A stretch of 64,000 nucleotides of DNA, from assembly GCF_019966545.1 (NCBI RefSeq), contig NZ_JAIMIC010000003.1, positions 361,380 through 425,379 of the forward strand. The letters are read 5' to 3'. Below, one piece after another: positions 24,760 through 34,202 of this stretch. Numbering within the stretch: the stretch's first letter is position 1; every line of letters starts with the position of its first letter. Below the pieces are notes generated by a model. The model made no database searches. It had not been told where the DNA came from and saw nothing but the letters and a program-made list of their open reading frames with translations. The DNA is from Heliomarina baculiformis (lineage in GTDB: Bacteria > Pseudomonadota > Alphaproteobacteria > Rhodobacterales > Rhodobacteraceae). Both the position numbers and the translations under genes were made by a program.

Positions 24760-26228
24760 TGTCAGGTCTCGCAATCGGCTGCGTCCTGTCCGGGGTGAAC
24801 GCCCCCTCTCTTATCACGCCGGGGGCCAGCATCTCCTGTACGCTCACGCCGCTCGTGCAGCCTCTGTTCGAAGGGCAGTCGCTGTCAGATCTTCCCGATT
24901 ACGCGGCAATGGTGTCCCCGGGCAATTTTGCCTCGTCGCAGGGCGGTATCGCGACGGTCGAGGTGAGCTTTTCCGGCGATGCGGCGGATGCCTCGACCGT
25001 CCTTGCCGAGGGCGAGACCGCAGGCTTTAGCGTCACCGTCACGGATAGCGCAGGCAATACAGGGGTCTTCGTCGCAGATCCGGTCACAGTGGCCTACAAG
25101 CTGCGGATCGAGGCCACCGCCGGGGGCGAAGTCGATATCGACATCAACCCGATGGTGCCGGATGACGAAAGCCTTGGCGATATCGTCATCGAGGTGGGCA
25201 GTGTCTATGACGCGACCTATACCGGCATAACCGCCGGCGATATCCGGGGGGGCCCCTACAACTTTGGCGTCGCCGGCGCGGCAGGCCTGCCGATGATCAG
25301 CGGCACGACCGGACCCGGCGATACGCTGACGGTGGACGAGGGGCTCTGGCATACCCCGACCGGCACGGCGCTGAGTTTTTCCTACCAGTGGCGCTCCGAC
25401 GGGACCGATATCGACGGGGCCACGGGCAGCAGCTTCGAGATTGCTGCCTCGGAACAGGGCAGCGACGTGACCTGCGCCGTCACCGGAAATGACGGCAGCA
25501 GCACGACCACGGCAGAGACCCCGGCGATCGCCATCCCCGGTGCGGCTCAGGCCATCACGCTGACGCAGATCAACCATGTCAACAACACCCATATCGGACC
25601 CGGAAACAACGTTATCACCCTCGATCTGGATGCCGCAGGGGCGGGTCCGGGAGACGAGCTTCTGATCCTTTATGCCTATGGCGCCCGGCTGATCGACGGG
25701 AGCGGAGAATATCCGCTCGACCTCAAGATAGACGGCGTAAGCCAGACGCCGCTGTTTTACGGGAATGACGGAACCGCCCAAAACAGGTTCAAGATGCTCT
25801 ATGGCGTGGTTTACGACGCCTCGGCAGGAGGCTCCGTCAATCTGGATGTCATACCGGCGGGAAATGAATGGGCGGGCTTTACCCGTTGGGTCTTTCTTGT
25901 CTCCGGGCACAGCTCGATCAGCGCGGTGGCCAGCGGCGCGACCAACAAGGCAACCGGCGCGTTGGACCTTTCGGCCGACAGCACCCCGGGAAGCATCATC
26001 CTCGGGATCATGCGCAATCTGCAGAACCCGGCAGGCGGCGCGGGCGCGAGCCTGACCGGCCTTGCTGTTGAAAACGGCCCCCTCGCCACATCTGCGGACG
26101 GCACCCAGTTATCGACCCTGTTCAAGGCCGAACCCGTCACTGGCGAAGCCCCCCGCGCCATGTCCCTGGATAACATTGACGCCGCCAATTCGTGGTCGGC
26201 CATCGTACAGCTTCTGGAGATCGCATAA
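24759..26228 (+). CDS. Ig-like and jelly-roll-type structural protein of the spike-like trio
   Basis: The protein has 489 residues from the ATG at 24759 in a TGATG junction with the previous gene. No signal peptide is evident. Residues around 180-270 resemble a bacterial Ig-like repeat, with YQWRSDGTDIDGATGSSF and SDVTCAVTGNDG. The last 210 residues, from AITLTQINHVNNTHIG, are rich in beta strands and small polar residues and may form a jelly-roll. Composition is acidic and low in Lys and Cys, as in phage fibres and adhesins. Its position suggests the stalk or connector between the small base protein and the large beta-helix protein. No enzymatic motif was seen. Confidence 0.6.
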   Translation: MSGLAIGCVLSGVNAPSLITPGASISCTLTPLVQPLFEGQSLSDLPDYAAMVSPGNFASSQGGIATVEVSFSGDAADASTVLAEGETAGFSVTVTDSAGNTGVFVADPVTVAYKLRIEATAGGEVDIDINPMVPDDESLGDIVIEVGSVYDATYTGITAGDIRGGPYNFGVAGAAGLPMISGTTGPGDTLTVDEGLWHTPTGTALSFSYQWRSDGTDIDGATGSSFEIAASEQGSDVTCAVTGNDGSSTTTAETPAIAIPGAAQAITLTQINHVNNTHIGPGNNVITLDLDAAGAGPGDELLILYAYGARLIDGSGEYPLDLKIDGVSQTPLFYGNDGTAQNRFKMLYGVVYDASAGGSVNLDVIPAGNEWAGFTRWVFLVSGHSSISAVASGATNKATGALDLSADSTPGSIILGIMRNLQNPAGGAGASLTGLAVENGPLATSADGTQLSTLFKAEPVTGEAPRAMSLDNIDAANSWSAIVQLLEIA

Positions 26229-29200
26229 TGCCTTTCGTTGGACTCGACGGCTTGACCGGCACGATCTCTGTCGGCCCCAAATCACGTGCCTTTTTCAATA
26301 TCGGTGTCATGCCCGCCCCGGAGGCATTTTCCATGATCGGGCGCAGGGTCGGCGTATTCGCAGATGCTGATGCCCCGGAAAATGTCGTGATCACGCAGCA
26401 GCCCGCTGTCGGCACGGCGGCGGCGCGACCGGACGGAAAGATCACGCTCGATCTGCGGGAATACGACCCCAATGGCGAAATCACCTTTCAGTATCAGAAA
26501 TCCGTCGGCGGGGTTCTGAGCCTTGTCGATGCGGCGGTGGATGTTGCGAACGCCCGCAAGAAGGCCGGCTGGGGCAAGGGGGCGTTCTACAAGCCCCGCA
26601 CAGACTCTGACAACAGGATCATCGTCCGCCCGAATGGCTCCACGAGGCGTATCTTCATCGACAATGAAAATGGCTATGGCTACGGGATGATCGCCTCTCA
26701 GGAAGGGATCACGACCGGGCAGGCACTGGGCTGGGCCGTGAACAACAATGCCACCGTCCCGCTGACCGACAGCGAGGGGAACACCTTTTACGCCAAATAC
26801 GGCGAACACCCCGATATCGCCGTCAAAGAGGACTTTGGCCTGTCCCTCTACGGCTATTACTTCAAGCCGGAGGAAAACGAACAGTCCCCCCACCTGATGT
26901 TCCGGCGCGGGCAGACCTATGACGCCGACCTCGGCAGCCCCGCGCAAAAATGGATCTGGCTGCGGGGACACAGCGCCTCGCATCCCATGCTGATCGGTGC
27001 CTATGGCGAGGGGACCGATCCGGTCTTTGCCAACCTCCCCTTTATCGGCCGCTGTCCGCGCAACATCGTCCTGCAGGATTGCTCGGGCGCAGAGGCTCTG
27101 AAGTGGGACTTTGGCGCGACTTACATGGTGCTCGACGGGTATAACGCGGGGGGCGTACCCGACTCGGTGCAGGTCGAGGCCAACCCGATCGCGCGCAGCA
27201 TCACTTTCCGGCGGATGAAGCTGACGGACGGGTTCGAGCACGCCCCGCGCAGCGGTCTCAACAACTGGGACCGGGCGCAGAACGACAGGACCGGTCCGAA
27301 CTACATCTCAGCGGTGACGGAATTCCTGATGGAGGACTGCTATCTCGACATGGCCGGCTGGAACGAGGGCTATCATGCGGATTTTGTCTACCATGACGAG
27401 GTCTCGGGGCTCTACTATCCGCAGACCCCGAGCATTTTCAGCCACTGCATCTATGCGCAGGGCAATTACCAATACGCCCACTTCAGAAACATCATCGCCT
27501 CCCGCGGCGCGTTCAGCGGCGCCCAGTTCCGGTCCGGCGGGATCATTCAGGGCCTGCTGCTAATCGAAAACAATTCGATGTTCTCGATCGGCAACGGAGA
27601 GAACCTGCGCAATCCGTCAGATGATCTGGGCATGCCTTATTACCCCGGAAAGAGTAACGGCTATGCCCTCGGGAATGCCAATTCCTGGTCGATGGTGGAT
27701 GATGTCGTCTGCACGATGGGGGGCTTTCACCAGTACTGGCAGCTCGAATATTACGCCGACGGAACGCTCATTCCAGCGCAGCCCGCGCCGAGCCAGCATC
27801 TGTGCTATGGCATCAGCCTTCAGGACATCTGGGTCGGCCTGCGTCGCGTGGCGGTCGTGAACCATGAACCGAACAGGCCCGGCCTGACGACAAGCTTCAC
27901 CGGACCTGACACGATCGGGCCCTGCACCAATTACAGCCCCGGCAACGGCAGCGTTTCCCGCGCCTTCAGCCAGGCAGGTTCCCTGAGCACAGCCCCGGAT
28001 AACAACCAGCAGCCGGATCCGGCCCAGTACGACGTGCAATTCGCGAACTGGGACAGTTCCACCCCCGATTACCGGGTGGACGGGATTGGCCAAGGTATTC
28101 TGGACGGCACGACGATCGCGGCTTACGAGAACGCCAGACAAGGCGCCTCGGGCCTGACCCACTACGATTTCCATGCCCGTCTGCGGGCCGCGCCCGCGCC
28201 CTGGGAAGAACGCAGGGAAATCAACGATTGGTTCAGGGGGCGTCTTGGCAATAACGTCGCCCGGCGCACAACGCCCAGGACAATGCAGTTCAGGCCGAAC
28301 GACTGGCAATACACGCCGGGCTTCATGTCCTATATCGAACTCGACTGGAGCGCGGACGGTCTTGACGGGCTGCCCGGGGATGTTGCCGGCGACAGCGTCG
28401 ATAGCTACGGCGCACCGTTCATGGTCTGGAACCATACTCCGCAGAACGATCTCGTCGATGTCACGCTTCGCAAGGTCCTGATGGAAATCCCCTCGGGCAT
28501 TCTCGAGGCGACCGGTACGCTGACACTGATCGGGGATTGCCGGGTTCACCCCTGTCAGGCGGGCATCTTCGCGATCCCCGGCTATGCAGGCGACGACAGG
28601 CTGAGCGTCGACGCGTTCGACGGGTGTTTCATCAACAGGGGCGTCGTCACCGGAAACGTGGATATTGCGGCGCGCGCGAACAGCGACGTGGCACTGGTGT
28701 TCGACGAGGGCGATTTCACACTGGCCAGCGGCAACAGCCTGACCGTCTACGGCGGGGCAAACGTGGGCTTTGACGGGGCCAGCACGACGACGCGGACGAT
28801 CACGCTCGCCGCCGGGTCAACCACATCCTTCAAGCCAAGCCTCAGGCTCTGGGCGCAGGATTATGCCAGCTATTACCTTCCGAAGGTCGGCACGGTTCTC
28901 AGCGGCACCAATGGCCCCATCGGGACCGTGCGCGAGGCCCAGCACCGGATCGAAAACGATTTCATGGTGATCCTCGACGACATCCAGCGCGTGCCCGCCG
29001 ATAACGAGGACCTGTCGGGCGACTGCATCCGCCAGCATGACGAGCATCAGGGCATTCAGACGAACTATGCCCGGGTGGATTACGGCGAGCACGCCCCCGA
29101 AATCCTGTTCAGCGGCATTGCCGAATTCGTCTCGGGCATGAACGGTTTCGACGACGGGAATACCTACCGGTTGATAGAGCCGGATCTGCCGAGTGCGGTT

Positions 29201-29407
29201 GTCCTTGGCGGCACCCTTCACCTCGACGTGACGGCGCTTTCCAATGCGACCTATACGTTGATTGCCGCAGACAGCGTGTCGGGCAGCTTTGACGCAGTGA
29301 CAGCCGCGGGGAACGGTGCCAAGGACCTGACGATTTCGATCAGCGAAACGGCGGTCACCGTCATGGTCGAAGACGGAGACGGGACCGTGACCGGCGGGAC
29401 ATCGTGA
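26228..29407 (+). CDS. large beta-helix tailspike-like protein of the spike-like trio
   Basis: This 1059-residue protein starts at 26228 in a TAATG junction with the previous gene. It has no signal peptide. Residues 45-105 look Ig-like and 220-520 look like a right-handed beta-helix, with GAYGEG at 257-262, AGWNEGY at 376-382, SHCIYAQGNY, and RGAFSGAQFRSGG near 426-438. These motifs recur in the same order in the RTX protein at 49501-53418, as does the later region near GYAGDDRLSVDAFDG and the C-terminal LHLDVTALSNATYTLI. Beta-helix proteins of this kind bind or cleave polysaccharide. I infer a polysaccharide-recognising spike or depolymerase. Its last 47 bases overlap an antisense gene. Confidence 0.7.
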   Translation: MPFVGLDGLTGTISVGPKSRAFFNIGVMPAPEAFSMIGRRVGVFADADAPENVVITQQPAVGTAAARPDGKITLDLREYDPNGEITFQYQKSVGGVLSLVDAAVDVANARKKAGWGKGAFYKPRTDSDNRIIVRPNGSTRRIFIDNENGYGYGMIASQEGITTGQALGWAVNNNATVPLTDSEGNTFYAKYGEHPDIAVKEDFGLSLYGYYFKPEENEQSPHLMFRRGQTYDADLGSPAQKWIWLRGHSASHPMLIGAYGEGTDPVFANLPFIGRCPRNIVLQDCSGAEALKWDFGATYMVLDGYNAGGVPDSVQVEANPIARSITFRRMKLTDGFEHAPRSGLNNWDRAQNDRTGPNYISAVTEFLMEDCYLDMAGWNEGYHADFVYHDEVSGLYYPQTPSIFSHCIYAQGNYQYAHFRNIIASRGAFSGAQFRSGGIIQGLLLIENNSMFSIGNGENLRNPSDDLGMPYYPGKSNGYALGNANSWSMVDDVVCTMGGFHQYWQLEYYADGTLIPAQPAPSQHLCYGISLQDIWVGLRRVAVVNHEPNRPGLTTSFTGPDTIGPCTNYSPGNGSVSRAFSQAGSLSTAPDNNQQPDPAQYDVQFANWDSSTPDYRVDGIGQGILDGTTIAAYENARQGASGLTHYDFHARLRAAPAPWEERREINDWFRGRLGNNVARRTTPRTMQFRPNDWQYTPGFMSYIELDWSADGLDGLPGDVAGDSVDSYGAPFMVWNHTPQNDLVDVTLRKVLMEIPSGILEATGTLTLIGDCRVHPCQAGIFAIPGYAGDDRLSVDAFDGCFINRGVVTGNVDIAARANSDVALVFDEGDFTLASGNSLTVYGGANVGFDGASTTTRTITLAAGSTTSFKPSLRLWAQDYASYYLPKVGTVLSGTNGPIGTVREAQHRIENDFMVILDDIQRVPADNEDLSGDCIRQHDEHQGIQTNYARVDYGEHAPEILFSGIAEFVSGMNGFDDGNTYRLIEPDLPSAVVLGGTLHLDVTALSNATYTLIAADSVSGSFDAVTAAGNGAKDLTISISETAVTVMVEDGDGTVTGGTS

Positions 29408-30005
29408 TGCCTGCCAGACCTGCGACAGTGGACAGAAGAAGCAGCCAGCTCGCTGGGACCGGGACTGGCAGGGCCGTCAGAGTGTACTTGGCACCGACTC
29501 CAAGGGCATTTGTCGTTAACCCATTGTAATTGCTGTATACAGGAGCATCCAGATATGTTTCCAGAACCCCGGTTCCTGAGTTGTAATTGAACCCCATCAT
29601 AATGCTGTCCGCATATACATTGAGCCAGGAGAACAATATGTAATCTTCATTTTCTTCGGCCGTCCCGTCACCGAAGCGTCTGCAGCTGATCTGTCCTATC
29701 AAGCAGGTGTCAAAGCTTGTGACACGATCCGTATCATCTGTTTCGACTTCAAATGAAAACAGCAGGTTGGGCACATCGAAGAGAGCCAGCAGCGCGTGAT
29801 CAAGACCGAATGGCTTGGTATTGCTGGTGACGGTAATCTTTCCTTCATCACCATATATCGGGGGACCCGTATTCGTCACCCAGCGCACATGACCAAAGGA
29901 AACTGATTGAAGCTCTGCCCTGGCCAGCAGACTCAGCGATGCGGCTTTTCCATCTGTTGTAAAAAACGGCAGCGCCATCAGCACCACAAGTAAGAAACGT
30001 ATCAC
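29361..30005 (-). CDS. secreted protein with a VPLPA-CTERM-type sorting signal
   Basis: The protein has 214 residues from the GTG at 30005, which follows a GGGGGG ribosome site with six-base spacing. A TTG at 30026 is an alternative. Residues 1-21 form a signal peptide (FLLVVLMALPFF, then A-A). The C-terminus from about residue 181 reads VPVPASWLLLLSTVAGLAG followed by an Arg-rich tail, the three-part layout of VPLPA-CTERM proteins processed by exosortase D. The cognate exosortase is at 40609. Two cysteines in the middle could pair. The final 15 codons overlap the 3' end of the beta-helix gene on the other strand. The body resembles no family I know. Confidence 0.75.
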   Translation of the reverse strand: MIRFLLVVLMALPFFTTDGKAASLSLLARAELQSVSFGHVRWVTNTGPPIYGDEGKITVTSNTKPFGLDHALLALFDVPNLLFSFEVETDDTDRVTSFDTCLIGQISCRRFGDGTAEENEDYILFSWLNVYADSIMMGFNYNSGTGVLETYLDAPVYSNYNGLTTNALGVGAKYTLTALPVPVPASWLLLLSTVAGLAGITMSRRSRSRLRLRP

Positions 30006-30284
30006 TTTCGAACCCCCCAGTTCCAATGGGCTCAGGGTTCACGGCGCCTCGATTCGAGTCAATGCTGGGGCTTTATGCACCCGGTTCCACGGCCTGCCGC
30101 CCCCCCGAAGGCCCCGGCCCGCTGTCGGGAAAAAAGGCAAAGGCACCCTCCGGAGAAGCACGCAAAGCGCAGGCGGAGGGCAATGGAATCGGCGGGGCTA
30201 GACAGTCGTTTCACAGCCACCTAGGTTCCCCCGGATGACGGTGCAGATCGCTGCCGGTATTCAGACGGAAAAGGAAAACCGGCG
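30006..30284. promoter_or_regulatory. divergent intergenic region
   Basis: This 279-base stretch separates the VPxPA-CTERM gene (minus) from a GT4 gene (plus). It is GC-rich with C-runs near 30100 and an A-run at 30131-30136. No sigma-factor motif, small gene or strong inverted repeat was identified. Confidence 0.3.
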
Positions 30285-31493
30285 ATGGCGGGAACCGAAA
30301 ACAGGATCGGCTATCTCATCCCCGAATTCCCCAGCCAGACCCATTCCTTCTTCTGGCGCGAGATACAGGCGCTGGAGAACCGCCACGGCTATCGCACACA
30401 GATATTCTCGACGCGCAGACCGTCGCAGAAAGTCATGCATGAATGGGCGACTGAAGCCGAGGCGACCTATCTTTTCCCGCCCTCTCCGGCCAGCTGGCCG
30501 CGCTTGCTCTGGGGATTGCTGAGCCGGGGGCACCGTGTCCTGTCCAGACCGGATGCGCGCAGGCTTTTGCTGACGCCCGGAGTCTGGCCGTTCCTGCTGA
30601 TGGCCATCCGTCTGGGGCAGCTCTGCCGGGACAATGGCATATCCCACCTGCATGTCCATTCCTGCGGCAACTCGGCTCTGATCGCGGCTTTCTGCCACCT
30701 GCTTTACGACCTGCCCTACAGTATCGTCCTGCATGGGCCCTTGCGCGATTACGGCCCCTATCAGGATTTCAAGTGGCGGCGGGCCCTCTTCGCCTTTATC
30801 ATCACCGACAAGCTGGCACAGGAAATGGCGGAACGGATGCCCGACACGGTCCCGCGCAGCCGGATCGTGCCCATGGGGGTCGATACGGATCATTTCAGCC
30901 CGCCCGAAGACCTCTCCTCAGACGACAGTGCTCCGTTCCGATGGTTCTGCTGCGCCCGCCTGAACTGGGTCAAGGGCTACGATGTCCTGCTCAGGGCGCT
31001 CGCCCATATCCGCCAGACCCACCCCGAACTCGACCTCTCCCTTTTCATTGCAGGCGAGGATGAGCAGGGCGGACAGGGCTACCGGCTCGAGCTGGAAAAG
31101 CTGAGGGCCGAACTGGGACTGGAAGAGCAGGTCACCCTGCTTGGCGCGACCACGCAAAAGGATGTCCTGCAGCAGCTTCACAGGGCCGACGGTTTCGTTC
31201 TGGCAAGCCGGGCGGAACCCTTGGGGGTTGCCTATATGGAAGCCATGGCCTGTGGGCTGCCCACCGTCGGCACGGCGGCGGGCGGTGTCCCCGAACTGAT
31301 CGAAAGCGGCCGCGACGGGCTTCTCGTGCCGCCCGAAGATCCGGAGGCCCTCGCCGGGGCGATGATCAGCATCATGAGCGACGGTGAACTGCGCTCTGCC
31401 CTGTCGCACTGCGGGCGCAGCCGGATCGTGGATCACTTTGGCGCCAGCCGCAGCGCCGATGCCCTTGCCGTCGCGCTGCAGGATTTCACTTGA
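30285..31493 (+). CDS. GT4 family glycosyltransferase (WcaL/EpsE-like)
   Basis: This 402-residue protein opens with IGYLIPEFPSQTHSFFWREI, a pattern common to colanic acid and exopolysaccharide GT4 enzymes. It continues with HLHVHSCGNSALIAAF and SIVLHGPLRDYGPY in the acceptor domain. The C-terminal donor domain has ARLNWVKGYDVLLRAL and ASRAEPLGVAYMEAMACGLP, containing the conserved second glutamate. An AAGGA site lies about ten bases before the ATG. It is followed after 201 bases by an acyltransferase on the same strand. It would add one sugar to the lipid-linked repeat unit in the cytoplasm. Confidence 0.88.
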   Translation: MAGTENRIGYLIPEFPSQTHSFFWREIQALENRHGYRTQIFSTRRPSQKVMHEWATEAEATYLFPPSPASWPRLLWGLLSRGHRVLSRPDARRLLLTPGVWPFLLMAIRLGQLCRDNGISHLHVHSCGNSALIAAFCHLLYDLPYSIVLHGPLRDYGPYQDFKWRRALFAFIITDKLAQEMAERMPDTVPRSRIVPMGVDTDHFSPPEDLSSDDSAPFRWFCCARLNWVKGYDVLLRALAHIRQTHPELDLSLFIAGEDEQGGQGYRLELEKLRAELGLEEQVTLLGATTQKDVLQQLHRADGFVLASRAEPLGVAYMEAMACGLPTVGTAAGGVPELIESGRDGLLVPPEDPEALAGAMISIMSDGELRSALSHCGRSRIVDHFGASRSADALAVALQDFT

Positions 31494-31694
31494 TGCACCT
31501 ATGATGAACAGTTGGCCACAGGTTGACATCATCAAGCCCTCTTCAGGACACGCTCTGTGTTTACCTGTCGGCGAAAGCCGTGATAATGGGCCGGGACAGG
31601 CGGAAACCCTCTGTCCGGTCAGGTTGTTTGCGCACGGGCCGTTACATCAAGCCTGTCAGTCTGCAGCCGGTACCGAGGTAGGGTAACTGTAATA

Positions 31695-32858
31695 ATGGTC
31701 GATCTGGGTACAGCCCCGCCGGAAACGCCTCAGGCTGCATATGAACGCTACCGGAAAGTCAGATTCTTCGGGTCCCTGAACGGGTTGCGTTTCCTTTGCA
31801 TCGGCATGGTCCTGTGGCATCACAGCCCGATCCTGCGCAGCCTCGACGAACCGGTCAAACTGCTGGGCCGCGGATTTCTCGGCGTCGATTTCTTTTTCGT
31901 GCTGAGCGGGTTCCTGATCACCACGCTGCTCCTGAGAGAAGAGGTAAGGGACGGGACATTCTCGCTCAGGGGCTTCTACTTGCGGCGGATCCTCCGCATC
32001 ATCCCGGTCTATTTCCTGATCGTGACCTGCATGTCGGCCTACTGGGTCTGGTACAAGGGGCTCGACCACCTCGCCCCGCTCGTCCCCTATTATTACCTCT
32101 TCCTGTCGAATTTCCTGATCGGTGATATCCCGCTTCTGTCGGTGACATGGTCGCTCGCCGTCGAAGAGCAGTATTACCTGATGTGGCCGCTGCTGTTGCT
32201 GGTTCTGCCCCGGCACTGGCGCACCCCCGCCCTGATTGCCCTGATCGCGCTCTGCGTGGCCTCTGCCGCCGGGCTTCTCGCGCCGCTCGGCCTGAAACCG
32301 GTGCGGACCGACCATGCGGTCTGGGCCCTGCCCGCAACCGGTTACAGCGCCATCCTGATCGGCTCGCTCTCGGCTCTTACCCTGCACCATGCCGCCGGCT
32401 TCAGAATGCTCTACAGGTTCTGCGGCACGCGGCTTGCGCCTGTCTTGGCCTTCGCGGCGCTGGTCCTGGTGATCAGCCTTACCCCGGGCCGGCTGACGGG
32501 GTTTCCGAACCTGCTGGTGCATTCGACGATGGCGCTCTGCCTGATCACGCTGGTGATCCGCGAAGATCACCTGCTGGCAGGTATCCTCGGCAAACGGTCC
32601 ATTTCCCGCGTCGGAGAGATCAGCTACGGGATTTATCTCTATCACCTGATCGCGCTGCACTTCGCGAGCGAAATCGCGACCTGGCTCAGTCTGCCCCCCG
32701 CGATCGAACCCTATGTCGTCACCCCGCTGTTCGTCCTGATGTCGATCGTCATCGCGGATATCAGCTTTCGCACCTTCGAACGCTTCTTCCTCAATCTCAA
32801 GCCTGCCCCGAAGGCGGTTTCCCGGATCAGCGCCACGCGGGACGACATGGCGCATTAA
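31695..32858 (+). CDS. AT3-family membrane acyltransferase without SGNH domain
   Basis: This 387-residue protein contains only the acyltransferase-3 membrane domain. It has FFGSLNGLRFLCIGMVLWHH at 24-43 with the conserved arginine and histidine, GFLGVDFFFVLSGFL near 60-74, and VEEQYYLMWPLLLL. About ten membrane segments are visible. Unlike the three larger relatives in this window it ends after the membrane domain, with a short basic tail. Such proteins acylate sugars directly or work with a separate partner. It is likely to be another polysaccharide O-acyltransferase, with its own acceptor. Confidence 0.88.
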   Translation: MVDLGTAPPETPQAAYERYRKVRFFGSLNGLRFLCIGMVLWHHSPILRSLDEPVKLLGRGFLGVDFFFVLSGFLITTLLLREEVRDGTFSLRGFYLRRILRIIPVYFLIVTCMSAYWVWYKGLDHLAPLVPYYYLFLSNFLIGDIPLLSVTWSLAVEEQYYLMWPLLLLVLPRHWRTPALIALIALCVASAAGLLAPLGLKPVRTDHAVWALPATGYSAILIGSLSALTLHHAAGFRMLYRFCGTRLAPVLAFAALVLVISLTPGRLTGFPNLLVHSTMALCLITLVIREDHLLAGILGKRSISRVGEISYGIYLYHLIALHFASEIATWLSLPPAIEPYVVTPLFVLMSIVIADISFRTFERFFLNLKPAPKAVSRISATRDDMAH

Positions 32859-33028
32859 CATGCAGTCCCGGGGGCAAAACCACCCAACACCCGGCAGGCT
32901 CTTGCCCGGTAATTTCCAAACGTGCCTTATAGCCGGAATTGCTGCCGCATATTTCGAACGAGAGCCACGGAATGCAGACCAAGCAATCCTCCGGCTCTCT
33001 CCACTTTTGACTGAAACAGGGTCGTTCC

Positions 33029-34192
33029 GTGATTGCACTTGGTAAAAAATCCGACATGTCCCGCGCGCTCACGGTTTTCTGCCTCGGATCCCTGCTTCTC
33101 GCTGCGCTCTATATCCTGCAGCAGAGCATTCAGAACTATCAGGATGGCGGCGACTTATGGAAACAGGGCGACTGGCTCATAAACTCTGAACTGGTACCCG
33201 TCCGGCGCGCCTTTATCGGCGATCTGATCCTGCACCTCTCGGACATCCTCGGCACCAGCCCTCTCTTCGTCACCTGGATCATTCAGGTGATCCTGCTCAT
33301 CGCCCTCTTCGTCTTTCTCCTGATGTCGGTCAGGGCCACCGGGGCCACGCCGATCATCTGGATCATTCTGCTGTCGCCCGCCTTCTTCGTGTTTTTCTGG
33401 GCGGCGGATCCCCGGGCCAGCATCCGCAAGGAACTGATCATCTATGTCGCCTTCCTGTGCCTGCTGATCGCCTTCAGCTCCCCCGGCAGGGCGCGTTTCC
33501 TGATCGTGCTATCCACGTTTCTTTTCACGATGGGCGTCATCGGACACGAGGGCATGGCGCTCTTCTTTCCGTCCTATGCCATCTGCCTGTGGCTGCTGGT
33601 CAGAAAGACCGCCCTGTCCCCGACGCTCATCTACCTCCCGCTCGCCCTTGCGCTTGTCGCCGCGCTCGGCTCCATCCTGTATGCGCAGGCGCATCCCTCG
33701 GTTGCGGATTTCCAGCAGATCTGCCAGCCCCTGCTGGAACGCGGCCTGAGCGACGAGATCTGCCAAGGCTCGATCAAATGGCTGCAATTCGACACCCACA
33801 GCAGCTCCGAGATCGTCGGAGGGACAATCACCGCCGGGAAAATCGCCGTACTCTCGGTGGCCTATGTCCTGTCTTCGGTCGGTTTCCTGTTCTTCGCGCG
33901 CCATACCGATGCACCGCGCAAGCTGACGGCGCTCTACCTGCTTTCGGCCATACCCTTCCTACCGCTCTTCGTACTTGGAATCGACTGGGGGCGCTGGCTG
34001 AACTTTCACTTTTCCTCGGCGGTCTTCCTGGTTCTCGCCCTGCTCCTTGCGGGAAAGCTGAAAATAGAGCGCCAGCCCGACAACCGGTATTACATTCCCC
34101 TGCTGCTCAGCCATTTCATCTGGTCGATCGGCCATATCATGCCCCTGATGCCCTTTGGCATCCTGGGACAGGCCTACAGGGTTCTCGCCTGA
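33029..34192 (+). CDS. multi-spanning membrane protein, possible EpsG/Wzy-like polymerase
   Basis: This 387-residue protein has about ten hydrophobic segments. I take the GTG at 33029, preceded by CAGGG, though an ATG at 33056 is also possible. A polar loop with two cysteines (ICQPLLERGLSDEIC) lies near residue 230-250, probably in the periplasm. The pattern of short loops and the phrase ADPRASIRKELIIY after a cluster of membrane segments resembles EpsG-type polymerases, where this R-K region is typical. It stands downstream of an acyltransferase and converges on the sulfotransferase. A second polymerase would imply two polymers or a branch, but the function is not certain. Confidence 0.55.
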   Translation: MIALGKKSDMSRALTVFCLGSLLLAALYILQQSIQNYQDGGDLWKQGDWLINSELVPVRRAFIGDLILHLSDILGTSPLFVTWIIQVILLIALFVFLLMSVRATGATPIIWIILLSPAFFVFFWAADPRASIRKELIIYVAFLCLLIAFSSPGRARFLIVLSTFLFTMGVIGHEGMALFFPSYAICLWLLVRKTALSPTLIYLPLALALVAALGSILYAQAHPSVADFQQICQPLLERGLSDEICQGSIKWLQFDTHSSSEIVGGTITAGKIAVLSVAYVLSSVGFLFFARHTDAPRKLTALYLLSAIPFLPLFVLGIDWGRWLNFHFSSAVFLVLALLLAGKLKIERQPDNRYYIPLLLSHFIWSIGHIMPLMPFGILGQAYRVLA

Positions 34193-34202
34193 GCTGACGG
34201 CC

